A program made the position numbers and the translations under genes. A stretch of 64,000 nucleotides of DNA from Filosporella fistucella (lineage: Eukaryota; Ascomycota; Leotiomycetes; Helotiales). This document shows, piece by piece, positions 36,348-46,839 of this stretch. Within the stretch, counting starts at the first letter, position 1. Every line of letters begins with the position of its first letter. The DNA is taken from assembly GCA_030077755.1 (NCBI GenBank), contig JAQJZZ010000008.1, positions 3,596,001 to 3,660,000 of the forward strand, given 5' to 3'. The notes beneath the pieces are model-generated. The model saw only the letters and a program-made list of their open reading frames with translations, ran no database searches and was not told the origin of the DNA.

Positions 36348-38566
36348 CTAACGCCTTATTTCTCTCTTCATATGCACAGGTGTACTTGGACTTACTATCT
36401 CGCTGCCCACACTCCTTGGACTATTCGTTGGTCCCCATCTCGAGCTTACGCTACTTAATGTTCCCTCTCCCGTTCCCGTTCCACTCCCCTCAGCACTGTT
36501 GAAACTCCCTCTTCCTCTACCTCTCTCACTGCCACCACCTCTTTCGCTTCCACTCCCCGCCATATGAACTGTAAACGTTCTAGGCGAAGGCGAGCCAAAG
36601 CCCGACGAGAGCGTAGATATCGTTTCTGTTCCTGGCTCGGGCTCAACATAATTGGAGCTGGGACTTCCTCTGCCCAGTTGTGTAGGAGCAGTGGAACTGA
36701 ATGTACTCCTCGTGCTGCCCCACCCAGATGATAATTCAGTCTCATTACTGATACTCCCATCTCTCCGTCTCCCTCTCCATGAAAATACACTTCTTCTGCC
36801 TCTGTCTCTGGCATCTAGATATCCTTCCTCGGATTCGCCTGTCACCGGAGTTGGCTCAGGTGAAGGTAATTCGTATCGTACATCTGAACTACCTATCTCA
36901 ACTGCTGGTTGCGCTTTCGTTCCATCTGTTTCGTATACTTGAATTGCGGGTGGATGTCCGATTTCATGGCTGTCTAGCTCAGGTTTCTGGTATTCGGTTG
37001 GTTGTAATGGTTGGTGGGCTTGTGCTGCTATTTCTGTAGCTGCTAGTTCTGATGCTTTCTGTTTCCTGTGTCTGGGCTTGTACCAAAAGAGATAGAAAAG
37101 TATCAAAGCAATGAGAACGACGCCACCGGCTGCTGCACCGGCTATTGCTCCAATTGGTACACCCGAAGAGCTTTTGGTGGAAAAGCCGGGAGGGAAAATG
37201 GATATGATATTGGGACTTGATATCGAATCCCATTTGCATTGTGAGACAGAGAAGTTTTTTCGATCGTAATCTGCGATGACATATGCTTCCTGAAAGAAAG
37301 TTCGACCGAGTTTGTATTGCGTGCTTTCGTTCGCTCGTTTTAATGGAAAATACCGCCGAGAGCCATTATCTACCAATGGCCACTCGGCAGTGAGGTCGAA
37401 GGCAGAGTAGGGAAGAGAGATATTGACGGGCTTGGAGGTACCATCTGGCCGTTGAAGAGTGAAAGTGATTGTGGGGTTTTGCGCTTTGAGGAGAGTGTGT
37501 TGTGTGTCTGATAAGAAATATAATTGTGAAGTTTCATTATATATTAGGTTGAATGTTGATTCGAAGAGGGCACATGCGGATTGGGGGAGGAAGATGTAGG
37601 GTATCGTTGAATCTAGAAATGCTTTTATAGGCGAGGGAAGAAGAGCAGTATTTGTGGCGGCAGTGATACCTGTAAGTTGGACGGCGAGGTCAGAATCGTC
37701 GACGAGAGAGAAATCGAAGGTGACGTTGTTAGGTATGAATCGAGAGCTATCGTAGCCTCCCAAGGTGAGGCTTCCGAGCACTTCATTATTACCTATCTTG
37801 GTCAGCAAAACTTCCGGAATGTGAACAAATGGATAGGAAGTTAGAGACGCACGATATTGATTGCCTGCTGTGTAACCCCAGGTACTGCTAGGTATCTTCG
37901 ACTCGTTCCTCAAATTCTCAATAAAGCTGGGTACTGGATGATTTTCGTCTGAGAAATTGCTTGGGCGAGGTACCAATCCAAAAATACCCAGAAAGAAGTC
38001 CTTATTCCCTAATTCGGCAATTGTTTGGTTCTTGAGTGATGGTCCGCCACCTCCTTGAATTCCAACCGTTATATCATCAAATCCATATCTTCCAGAGCTT
38101 GTATACCCCAACTTCGACTCAAGACCCAATTGATAGTTCGAGGTAGAAGGGTTTGAAAGGTTTGGCACGTAGGTACCAGATGCCGAGTTGTTGTATACGC
38201 CTCCGCGCAACTTGGGGCAATCCGACACATCCCCACTTCCACATCCTTCAGTCGCAACAACCCAACTTTGCGTTGCTTCTGTCGATACAAAGACTTTAAC
38301 GTTCTGAGGCGGAGTTCCAACTTGCAATGTGAAGGATGACCATGGGCCGTCATTACCATCCCTATATAATTCAGCACAGGTTCCAGATCGCGAGACAGAA
38401 AATCTCCTTACCATTCTTGCGACGGCAGTACTGAGATCGCAGCAGGAACGGTAGCGCGTTCTGCTATCAACGCAGCATTTGCGAGAGTGTTATGATTCCA
38501 TACAGATACAAGGCCGAGCAAAAATCTCAGTTGTCGCAAGACCACAATCGGCCGCACAATGCTCAT
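36348..38566 (-). CDS. Membrane-anchored pepsin-fold (A1-like) protein with degenerate active site
   Basis: Three exons, 38566-38412, 38361-37853 and 37792-36348, give 702 residues. The N-terminus (MSIVRPIVVLRQLRFLLGLV) looks like a signal peptide or anchor. A pepsin-like domain follows: GPWSSFTLQVGTPPQNVKV, WGYTAGNQYR joined by splicing to NNEVLGSLTLGGYDSSRF, and YKLGRTFFQEAYVIADYD. At the first catalytic site the usual DTGS is replaced by STEA (VFVSTEATQSWV); the second site keeps Asp as LDST. One membrane helix (AIAGAAAGGVVLIALILFYL) leads to a basic KPRHRKQK stop-transfer and a ~240-residue Ser/Gly/Pro-rich cytoplasmic tail. It therefore looks like a surface receptor or wall sensor rather than an active protease. 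Substrate or ligand is unknown. Confidence 0.85.
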
Positions 38567-39863
38567 GTTTGACACCGTTTCCGCAACATGAGGACGGCTT
38601 GCGTGCCCAGGAAATGGTAGGAAGAAGGCTGAAAATCACCACAGAAAAAGGAGAGATCTGCCACGATATCTACGGCGTCGCACTCCATCCAATCAAATTC
38701 CTAAGAAGGAATTACAAGGCTGACAAGGGAAACGATCTGAGGTTGAAGGTATATTTACAGGGGAGAAGGGCAGGAGGTGCAGAGTCTGGAAATGAAAGGA
38801 TGCACTGAATCAAGTGCGTGTAATTTAGCAGAGAACTGGGAAATTGGTGACGACGGTCGATTCAGCTATTCATGGCTTCTGATCCTGTTGCTTGCAAATC
38901 CGAAGACCTGCATGGCTTAATGTTCCAGGCAGGCTCAGCCCTACCTTTTTCGCCATCACCCGATACTCACCAGAGATGTGAAGAGGCGTGAAAGGCCAAG
39001 GAATGCCGTTTGACGGAGGATGGAAACAATGATTGGAGACAACAACGAGCCTGTAGGTGAAACAAGGACTTTGCCGACCGAAGAGCTGGGAAAGCGGAGA
39101 TATTGAGATGGATGAGATGGGTTTAGGACTGGGTTTGAAGGGTTTGGAGGGGATTTGAGATAAACTTGGGAGGGATTGTTTGGATGCGGATGGGTGAAGA
39201 CCGGAGAAGGCGTTGATGAGGGGAACAGTGGCTTTGAGTCTGTGGTGGTGGGAAGTGGTAGAGAGTGGTAGGGAGTGTATAAAAAGTGGTCTTGGGAGTG
39301 GCAGAAGGAGGCAGAAAGAGCAGAAGGTGGTAATTTTAGAGTCGGGGGGCTGAGGCGAAGCAGACAGGGCCTGACACCCACCACCAATCACCACCAACAG
39401 TGACAGACTCCCTGTAAGACAACCTGGACGAAAAGCCTGACGATGCATGCAACAAGCAGCCAGCGTGCAAGACACCGCTAGGAAGTCCCTCCACCACAAA
39501 CCACAAGTCACCACTACGGGGTACTCTGCACGCTTCGGTGGAGCAAAAGAGAGGGCAGGAAAGAGAGCAGGAAAAAGCCAGAGGCAGAGGGGAGCCAGCC
39601 TTTTGGCTTGTCCGCTTCTCCTGGACCTGCGCATCGGTGTGACATCCACAAAAGCTGGGAGCCCTGTTAATGACTTGCTGATTGGCCTCCAATAGGACCA
39701 TGGTAAGACCTGATAGTTTATATGCCGGGGCAGAGCTCTTAGACTTGTCGCAACGTGAATCATTCTTATTATGGTCTGGCCTGCTGTTCCATGCATGATG
39801 ATACTAAGTACTCTATTTTCAAAAGCTTCAACTTACTGTCGTTAACTTTCCTTCCTTGGAGCC
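38567..39863. other. Divergent intergenic region of 1.3 kb
   Basis: Lies between the starts of two surface-protein genes. A 308-codon open frame runs on the minus strand at 38870-39796, but its composition is Leu/Ser/Pro-rich without motifs, and its strand is CT-rich, as fungal leaders are. It is judged non-coding. The region probably holds both promoters and 5' leaders. Confidence 0.45.
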
Positions 39864-42860
39864 ATGTTTCTTCCATTTGGTGTCCTTTTGCTTTCTGCAC
39901 TCATTTGTACTATTCAGGGGCAGTCTCTCAGAGGTATATTTTGCGTGTTTTTCATTGCCGGATGTGGAAGTGTTGACCATAAGGTAGTGACAGCAGCGTT
40001 TTTAAATACAACCTCGATATCTCCTTCTCCAAATACACCACAACCCGCTTCGTCCTCACAGACATCAATCCCACTCAGCACAAATCCCATAACAGCTTCT
40101 CCTACAGTTCGGACAAAAATCCAAACATCATCGAACAGTAATGTTTCGGCCATCACCAAAACCTCAAACGCAACTGCATCAGGCGGAAACTGTTGCTATG
40201 TCGTGCAAGATACCATCACAGAAAACTACTGGCAAATGTATGAATACAAAACTACCGCCAGTGAAGTGAACTTGACGTCCATCACGACGGTGATAAGCTA
40301 TGCATCAAATTATTCTACTCCAGTTACCCTGGTGACAACAAATGTCTACCCAACGAACGCATCCTTTACCTTCACATATAAGAGAGGCAGCAATCCGATC
40401 TCGAATTATGTCAACAAAGCACCGGGGCCTTCCGAGGTCCCTATTCTGTTGAATGGAACGATGGTGGAAGTAGGAGGTCAAGTAATGTCAGTATTTCTAT
40501 ATTCACATTCAAGACAATCAACCCAACCTTTATACCAGTCCCAAGCGGAACATCCACTTACTTCCTATAGGAAATCTCCCGCAGCATTTTACGTCTATAG
40601 CACACTCAAAATCATCACCGCTCAACCTGTTTCCACTGATGCCAAGGGGAACACTTTCCAACCACGATGCGCTATTCTCTCTTCCGGAATTAGAGATGAT
40701 TTTGACAATGTCAACCCGTCAGCAGAAGCTTATTTCGGCGGTCTGGATATCTCCAGTTGGGAGGTAGAACCTACGTCTACTACAACAATTTTTACTACCT
40801 ATACGCGTCAGGTCAAACAGACCAAAACGACGTTCCCGACACTGGAAACTCAAACCATAACGGATTATGCTTACACGACGCGCTTTATCAACTCAGCTGG
40901 GTCGACAATCGATGACTTCGTCAAACCAACTGGTGTGGAGATTGCGTTGACTACGCCATTCATCTATGCCCCAAAACGTGGCTCAGAAGGGCAAGACAAG
41001 GCACAGCCGTGTGCTCAAGACTCTGATCCGGAAGCATATGGCTATGTACCACAGGTAATTATCGATTCTCTGGTTGCCAACCCGTTTTATAGTTCGCAAT
41101 ATCCAGGACTGGAAAATTGCATCCCAGGAGGTCCAAGTATAATCCAGCTGTGGCTATGCGCTACCCCGGTAGGCTTCACGGCAACAGTTCAGCAAACGGG
41201 GAGTGATATCACTAGCCATGCTACATCTTATGTTGGAAAACCGGGTATCAAATCGGATCCTGTGGCGACGGAGGAACCAAATACTCCTGACCCCATAGTG
41301 GGAGAATCAAAGGCGCCAGTCATTCAGGTCGTCACGCCCGCCTCCAACACAGACCCAGGAGTCTTCACCGTCCCAAACCCTCCAATACAAACACCTTCAC
41401 CAGGACAATTTACAGTCCCTAACCCTCCCGAATCCACTGGTCGTGGCCTGGGCGACATCATAAATTCCATTTTTGGAAACACTTCTCCTGCTCCTCCTGT
41501 AACGATCCCAGGAGCTACAACAATTCCAATCTCGAATGCTCCACCTGGTGCAGTGGGCTCGTCTTCGAACATCGATGGGACGCCTGTGATTATCTTGCCT
41601 GGTCCAACCACTATTGCGCAGCCTGTTGGTCAACCAATTGTGATCCCAGCTCCTACTACCATGCCCGTCAATCAGGCACCACCTGGAGCAGTTGGGAGCA
41701 CGACAAATATAGGCGGAACGCCAATGTTGGTTATTCCAGCACCGACTACGATCGCTGTCCCAGGTAGCGTAGGAGGCATATTTCCTACATCAATCGTCGA
41801 TGGCACTCCCGTAGTGGTGATACCAGGCGCAACGACCATTCCACTGTCTCTCGCACCGCCAGGTCTCGTAGGAACAACCTCTCTCGTAAACGGCGTTCCA
41901 GTCATTATAATCCCCTCCGCTACAAACGTCGCGCTCCCACCCCCACCAAGTCCCTTCCAAACCACTCTCGTCAATGGCTCACCTGTTCTCATTGTCCCAG
42001 GTCCAACAACAATCCCTCTTTCCCTCGCCCCAGAGGGATTAGTAGGAACAATAACAACCATAAATGGTGTTCCCATGATTGTCGTTCCAGCCGCCACGAA
42101 TGTTCCTCTAGTTCTGCAACCGGGTCAAATACCAGCTGGTCTCTTCCCAACTTCAACCATCAACGGCACACCGATGATTATTTTCCCCGGTGCGACATCT
42201 ATACCCCTCTCCCTCGCACCACCAGGTCTAGTCGGCTCCACGACAACTATAAACGGAACGCCCTTCCTCGTTCTCCCCGGTCCGACAACCGTCCCCGATC
42301 CAGCACAAGTAAATCCAGCATTAGCACCTTTCCGTACCACTATCATAAACGGAACCCCATTCCTCGTCATCCCCTCCGCGACATCTATCCCTCTCTCCAT
42401 CGCTCCTGCAGGCCTCGTCGGCTCTACAACAACTATAAATGGGACGCCGTATCTCATCATCCCTGGCGCAACAAGTGTCCAGGCTGGCTTGACAAGACAA
42501 GCTGGTGGAATAACTGTTGTAGGCGGAACGACGGAATTAATCATCACTGGAGCGACGACTATGAGTTATGATCCCCGATTTCCGGTGTCAGGTAGGACGA
42601 CAGTTGTCAGTGGGGTGACGATGGTGATTATTTCTTCGGCGACGACGGTGGTGCAATCTAGTGTATCGAGCTCGAGTTCGGGTTCGACGACCAGTTCGAA
42701 AAGTAGCTCTACGTCTACTTCATCGTCCTCGACGGCACAAACGAGCAGCAAAACCAGCTCGAGCAAAGCTGCTGCTGCGCCCACGGGAGCGGCTGGGAAA
42801 GGAGTATTGCTGAGTGCTATAGGAGCCGTGGCAGGTGGGTTTGTGATGATAGTTTTGTGA
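39864..42860 (+). CDS. Secreted GPI-type wall protein built from alternating ~30-residue repeats
   Basis: One long exon encodes 998 residues. The first ~20 residues are a signal peptide (MFLPFGVLLLSALICTIQG). Residues ~45-110 are Ser/Thr-rich linker, and ~110-480 a non-repeat domain with several Cys and aromatic residues and many Thr. A proline-rich hinge (~480-550) leads to about 13 tandem units of 28-33 residues (residues ~550-920) of form P-G-A-T-T-I-P...NGTP-hydrophobic4. Two unit types tend to alternate, one with LSLAPPGLVGSTTTINGTP and one with a variable PxxFxT segment. A Ser-rich stalk and a C-terminal hydrophobic end (GVLLSAIGAVAGGFVMIVL) after small residues suggest a GPI anchor. 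A structural or adhesive wall role is inferred; no known family was recognised. Confidence 0.82.
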   Translation: MFLPFGVLLLSALICTIQGQSLRGIFCVFFIAGCGSVDHKVVTAAFLNTTSISPSPNTPQPASSSQTSIPLSTNPITASPTVRTKIQTSSNSNVSAITKTSNATASGGNCCYVVQDTITENYWQMYEYKTTASEVNLTSITTVISYASNYSTPVTLVTTNVYPTNASFTFTYKRGSNPISNYVNKAPGPSEVPILLNGTMVEVGGQVMSVFLYSHSRQSTQPLYQSQAEHPLTSYRKSPAAFYVYSTLKIITAQPVSTDAKGNTFQPRCAILSSGIRDDFDNVNPSAEAYFGGLDISSWEVEPTSTTTIFTTYTRQVKQTKTTFPTLETQTITDYAYTTRFINSAGSTIDDFVKPTGVEIALTTPFIYAPKRGSEGQDKAQPCAQDSDPEAYGYVPQVIIDSLVANPFYSSQYPGLENCIPGGPSIIQLWLCATPVGFTATVQQTGSDITSHATSYVGKPGIKSDPVATEEPNTPDPIVGESKAPVIQVVTPASNTDPGVFTVPNPPIQTPSPGQFTVPNPPESTGRGLGDIINSIFGNTSPAPPVTIPGATTIPISNAPPGAVGSSSNIDGTPVIILPGPTTIAQPVGQPIVIPAPTTMPVNQAPPGAVGSTTNIGGTPMLVIPAPTTIAVPGSVGGIFPTSIVDGTPVVVIPGATTIPLSLAPPGLVGTTSLVNGVPVIIIPSATNVALPPPPSPFQTTLVNGSPVLIVPGPTTIPLSLAPEGLVGTITTINGVPMIVVPAATNVPLVLQPGQIPAGLFPTSTINGTPMIIFPGATSIPLSLAPPGLVGSTTTINGTPFLVLPGPTTVPDPAQVNPALAPFRTTIINGTPFLVIPSATSIPLSIAPAGLVGSTTTINGTPYLIIPGATSVQAGLTRQAGGITVVGGTTELIITGATTMSYDPRFPVSGRTTVVSGVTMVIISSATTVVQSSVSSSSSGSTTSSKSSSTSTSSSSTAQTSSKTSSSKAAAAPTGAAGKGVLLSAIGAVAGGFVMIVL
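41505..42640 (+). repeat. Protein-coding tandem repeat array (~90-base units)
   Basis: About 13 consecutive units of 84-99 bases encode the PGATTIP...NGTP modules of the wall protein. The nucleotide copies have diverged while the protein motif is kept, as expected of old repeats under selection. The pairwise alternation of two unit types suggests that the duplicating unit was once a pair. Confidence 0.8.
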
Positions 42861-43786
42861 GTTTTAAGCATCGAAGGATTAAGAGGCGAATTGGAAAATT
42901 GGGTATGCATTGCGAACTGGTGTTCTGGGATTAGGGTCAGGGAAGTGCATGATGGATTAACTTTGTCGGTTTCTGTAAAATAATGATTTATATGATGGAA
43001 TGATGTAGGAAGGAAGGAAGGAATGATACCTAGGCATCTGATAGCAATTAATTAGACCAACAATATTTTGCGTCGACTCACTTTTGTAAGCCGATTTGAA
43101 CCTTCGGTGATCTTGAACCACTCACAGTACCTGCCCATCGCACAGGGGAATATGAGTAAGATAAAACCGAGTAGAAGAAGATTAGCGCAAATTCAAGTGG
43201 ATGTTCAAAGTTATACGAGATTATTGCTAAACTAATGCTCGAGGAATAGATTCGTAATGGGAAGTCATAAATAGACCACAAGAATGGGGAAAGCTGCTCT
43301 ACGAACACAATAACTCTACTCCAGTTAAAGTAGAAGCATGCCATAAGATAAGATGCAAAGAAAAGAGAGAGATTGATAGCAAAATTTAAGGAAGAAGACG
43401 AATTTCATATTAGAGATGATGTACAAGTACAGGGTACATGTCGAGTCCGGTCAATTCTCGGATATCTTTTTACTTGGATTGCTCATGGAAACAGAACATC
43501 TAAGTATAGTAGATATGATAAAACAACCTATATAGATCAAAGAGGTACTGTATCCAGTCCCTAGAATATGTTTTTTCCTCGGCGTTGCCTGATAATTGGT
43601 ACTGGTCCTCTCTTGAGACTATACTTGAGGAAAACGCACAATTTCGAATGAAAGGATTGTTATGAAGAAAATTCGGTCAATCATCAAGTGTCAAATAATT
43701 TTTTGGTTTATTTCGACGTGCAAAACAGGGGTATTTCCATTATCCAAACGCCTTCCCGTTACCTATCTCCTTTCTACATGACCATC
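42861..43786. other. Convergent intergenic region with AAGG microsatellite
   Basis: No gene is recognised between the wall-protein gene and MED6, whose stops face each other. A short (GGAA)n tract lies at about 43009-43024. Open frames are short and AT-rich. Confidence 0.45.
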
Positions 43787-44824
43787 TTATTTAGGACTAT
43801 TTGCTGCCGAGTTTGTTCCCAACGCTTTGCTTTTTCTCCGTTTCAATTTTGCTGTTCCTGGTGTTTTCGGACTCTTCTCTCCTTTGCCCTTTTTCTCTGG
43901 TGGGATATCTGTTTTCAATGCTGGGATTGTGGGAGGAGGGGCTTTGGCTGGTGGTTGTAGTGGTGTTTTTATAGCTGCAGTTGTAGCAGGAACCATGAGC
44001 TTGTCCTTCTCTTTCCGGCCGGTTGATGAGAGATGAAATTCTCCTGGTTGTCCCGTAATCGGAATTTCGTCCATGTATTCGTCTCCGTATCGAGTGGATA
44101 GGCTAATTGTCTCGTTGAGAATTTGATTGTTCATAAATGTAGAGTTGTTTGTAGATGATGGTAGAGCTTTCTTGTTTTGTAAAGAGTCTGGGAGGGGTGT
44201 GTTTTCTTTGCTGGCTTGGCTGAATTGGGACTCAGTGGGTTTAAGGCGCTGAGAAGTTGGCTGCATATAGACGTGCCCAAGGGCAGGACTGAACTGTGGA
44301 AGCGCGCCAGCAGATGAGATGAAGTTATTCAGAGAAGATAGGACGGATAACTGCAGCCGTTAGTACATAGTATGAAGGCTGGGAAAAGCAATTACCATTC
44401 GGGCACCTATAACGTTTCCCAAGGACGGTGCTTGGTAGACATTATCGCCAACTACAAAATATGTGCCATGGACTATGATCTCGTCCTCTTCACCAGGTCT
44501 CTTCCTTCTTGTCTGCTTCCTAATCACCCAAACACCTGTTCCAGCTCCAGGTGTCATCTCCGCAGGCGCCTCTGAAATCATGAATTCCAATCCCGCCATT
44601 GTTCGCAAATGTGCTTCGAATGCAGCACGCGTCGAGATGATATTACCCAATTGCTCATTATACTGAGCTTGTGCAGATATGACGGCATTATTCGAGGTTG
44701 AATCATAAAACGGGGACTGGGCGAAATAATGGAGGACTGAATTCTCGTGAATGCCCATCATTTGAGCTGCGATCATAGGTGATGACCATACAATCTCGTC
44801 GAGAGGGGCTTCTTTTGACTCCAT
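43787..44824 (-). CDS. MED6: Mediator complex subunit Med6
   Basis: Med6 is a head-module subunit of Mediator and is needed for RNA polymerase II transcription. Two exons, 44824-44396 and 44350-43787, give 330 residues. The signature LDEIVWSSPMIAAQMMGIHE with ENSVLHYFAQSPFYDSTSNN is at the N-terminus, followed by EFMISEAPAEMTPGAGTGVW and FVVGDNVYQAPSLGNVIG. The intron has a perfect TACTAAC branch site. The C-terminal half is low-complexity and ends in a Lys/Pro-rich tail (KLKRRKSKALG). A 5' intron (44868-44827) precedes the Met; spliced in frame, an upstream Met at 44983 would add 39 residues. The shorter start is preferred because the family begins close to the LDEI motif. Confidence 0.92.
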
Positions 44825-45410
44825 GGCTGCCAAAAAAATTCTCGATCCAGAAGGTGAGGCAAACTTACGAGTTCCCAGTGGGTTTGGTAGGAAACCGAAG
44901 TTGAGACTCCTGTCTTGTTGTGGTTCCCCACAATGAGCGAGAGAGAGCTTGACGGCGGTGGGTGTCGATGCTTGACACGACATCGAGCTAATGGCGGGAG
45001 CTACTGACTAGCTGCCAAACACAGTACTTCTAGCCTGGCAAGCTGAGTGGTTTTCCAAGAATGAATTTGAACAAACATGAGTGGGATTATTGTTTGTAGT
45101 AATGGTATAAGCGGGTTGTCCTACATATATATATAGTCGCTCAACTTCAGTAAGAAATTGAATTGTTGCCGCACTCTCAAGCTCCTCTGCAAAATTGAGG
45201 ACCGAAGATGATCACGTGTAGAGGCTAATCTTATCGCGCCCATTTTGAGGCGATAGCATTCCAAACCACGCCAACTTCGAGCAACCAATTTGGCAGGATC
45301 ACTCCCACGCCCAAACAACACAGGTACTGCTTTGAAGCACGCAGACTCGAATTTTATGCAGCTACCTACTCGAATCAATCTCCTACGGTATCTTTGTACC
45401 ATCACCAGCC
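44825..45410. promoter_or_regulatory. Shared divergent promoter region, MED6 / MMTAG-family gene
   Basis: 586 bases between two divergent start codons. It includes the MED6 leader intron (44827-44868). An ATATATAT run at 45124-45132 is the only TATA-like sequence noticed. No named operator was found. Confidence 0.4.
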
Positions 45411-46247
45411 ATGGATCTCGTGTCAACAATCAGAAAAGAAGGCTCGAGGGGTGGAGTCAACTTCTCGTGGGATGATGTCTCAACCTCCCAACACAGAGAA
45501 AATTATCTTGGCCATTCTTTGATGGCTCCTGTTGGCCGCTGGCAGAAGGGAAAAGATTTGAGCTGGTATGCAAAGGCAGACGATGCTAAGGGTGTAGATG
45601 GCGAAACTGCCGAAGAGAAGCGTGTCAGGGAGAGAAAGGAAGAGATTCGACGCATAAAAGAAGCAGAGGAGGATGCTCTCGCAAGAGCATTAGGCTTGCC
45701 CGTTGCCGACAGAGGGCTTACTGGCAGCAATGCGATCACTGTGGGCGAAGTCAATAGGGTCATTAAGGAAGCTGGTGTCGGCGAGCATGAGGACAATGAG
45801 GATATGGGAAAAGGGAAAGGGTTCGGTGATTTTGTGGGAAAAGTCCAGACTGGCGGGACAGCTATGGATGCCGGGGAAACTGAAAAGGGCGGTCTCATGA
45901 GTAAGGGTGGCGATGGCAGATCGAGAGCTGAAAGAAGCCACAGTCGAGAGAGGAGACACAGACGACATCGACATCGATCACGAAGTGGAGAAAGGCGTAG
46001 GCACAGATCTCGGAGTGGGGAGAGACACAGACATCGCAGGAGGGAAGAAGGCAAAGAAGAACGCAGACCCAGAAGCCGAAGCGGCGAGAGATCACACCGC
46101 AGATATCGAAGTAGAAGTCCGGACAGGAACAGAGGAAGATCGGGCCGGGACGAATATAGAGGCAAGTCTGATAGGCCACGCAGAAGCCGGTCCCCTGATC
46201 GTCGAGACCGAGAGGGAAAGAGGGGAAGAGATTACGAACGACGATGA
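45411..46247 (+). CDS. MMTAG-family (kinase phosphorylation domain) protein with RS tail
   Basis: One exon encodes 278 residues. Residues 1-~75 match the family found in human MMTAG2, a nuclear protein linked to mRNA processing: [20 protein letters not shown] followed by [23 protein letters not shown] charged coiled-coil-like helix ([20 protein letters not shown]) and GLPVADRG come next. The C-terminal ~100 residues are a dense RS/RH domain ([20 protein letters not shown]), as in splicing-associated proteins. A nuclear RNA-processing role is inferred from family and tail; the molecular function is not established. It is divergent from MED6. Confidence 0.88.
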   Translation: MDLVSTIRKEGSRGGVNFSWDDVSTSQHRENYLGHSLMAPVGRWQKGKDLSWYAKADDAKGVDGETAEEKRVRERKEEIRRIKEAEEDALARALGLPVADRGLTGSNAITVGEVNRVIKEAGVGEHEDNEDMGKGKGFGDFVGKVQTGGTAMDAGETEKGGLMSKGGDGRSRAERSHSRERRHRRHRHRSRSGERRRHRSRSGERHRHRRREEGKEERRPRSRSGERSHRRYRSRSPDRNRGRSGRDEYRGKSDRPRRSRSPDRRDREGKRGRDYERR

Positions 46248-46839
46248 TACATTTGTTTACTGAATATTAGCGATGGCGTTTGGCGCTTTCAAAAGTCATA
46301 CTTTGTAATGAATTGTAATTCAGACTTCCAAGTTTGTATGAGTGTGCCATTGACTATGCTCGAATGAAAATAAAATAAATTGCCTAGGGAACGCTCCCTA
46401 GCAACCTGAACCAATGACGGTTTCGCATAGCTCAATAATCCTTAACTCCGTGACAACAACCTCGAAATAGGTAGACGACCTTACGCACTTGAAAGGCAGC
46501 CTCTGATATTTGCTCGCGAATAATTTCAATCGAAATAATCCTCAGCGGGCACTAAAAGAGTCATAAGGTTTGCTCATTGATTCTACTGGCGAGGAGTCAT
46601 TCATAGACTTGACACTAAGTTGTCTCAGTTCGCAGCCTTCCGTCAGCCTTCTTCCATAACGTACTCGATTTGCCTCCTTTTGCCCTCGAACGTGCCAACA
46701 TACCGAGTATCGACCATATATCTCAGATAAAACGTTCCGCTAATAGTACATAGCCTCCCGATATGCGATAACTTTGGATTTTGTGCACAAACATTTGTCA
46801 AGTATTCGACTTGCTGGATGCGGCATTGCCACCGCAGAT
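46248..46839. other. Intergenic, promoter of GHKL ATPase gene
   Basis: 592 bases with no gene recognised. The last ~60 bases read open into the next gene from a non-ATG codon, but the ATG at 46840 is the better start. Confidence 0.4.

Noticed and set aside
38870..39796. 308-codon open frame on the minus strand
   Set aside because: Low-complexity Leu/Ser/Pro composition, no motif, overlaps other open frames, and lies in a CT-rich leader-like region between two divergent genes.
41324..42910. Several long antisense frames opposite the wall-protein repeats
   Set aside because: They mirror the repetitive Thr/Pro/Val codons of the sense gene and have no independent features.
43009..43024. GGAA microsatellite
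   Set aside because: A short simple repeat of ordinary kind with no evidence of function.
45503..46179. Antisense frames opposite the RS-tail gene
   Set aside because: Arg/Ser codons leave the other strand open; the sense strand carries the recognised family domain.
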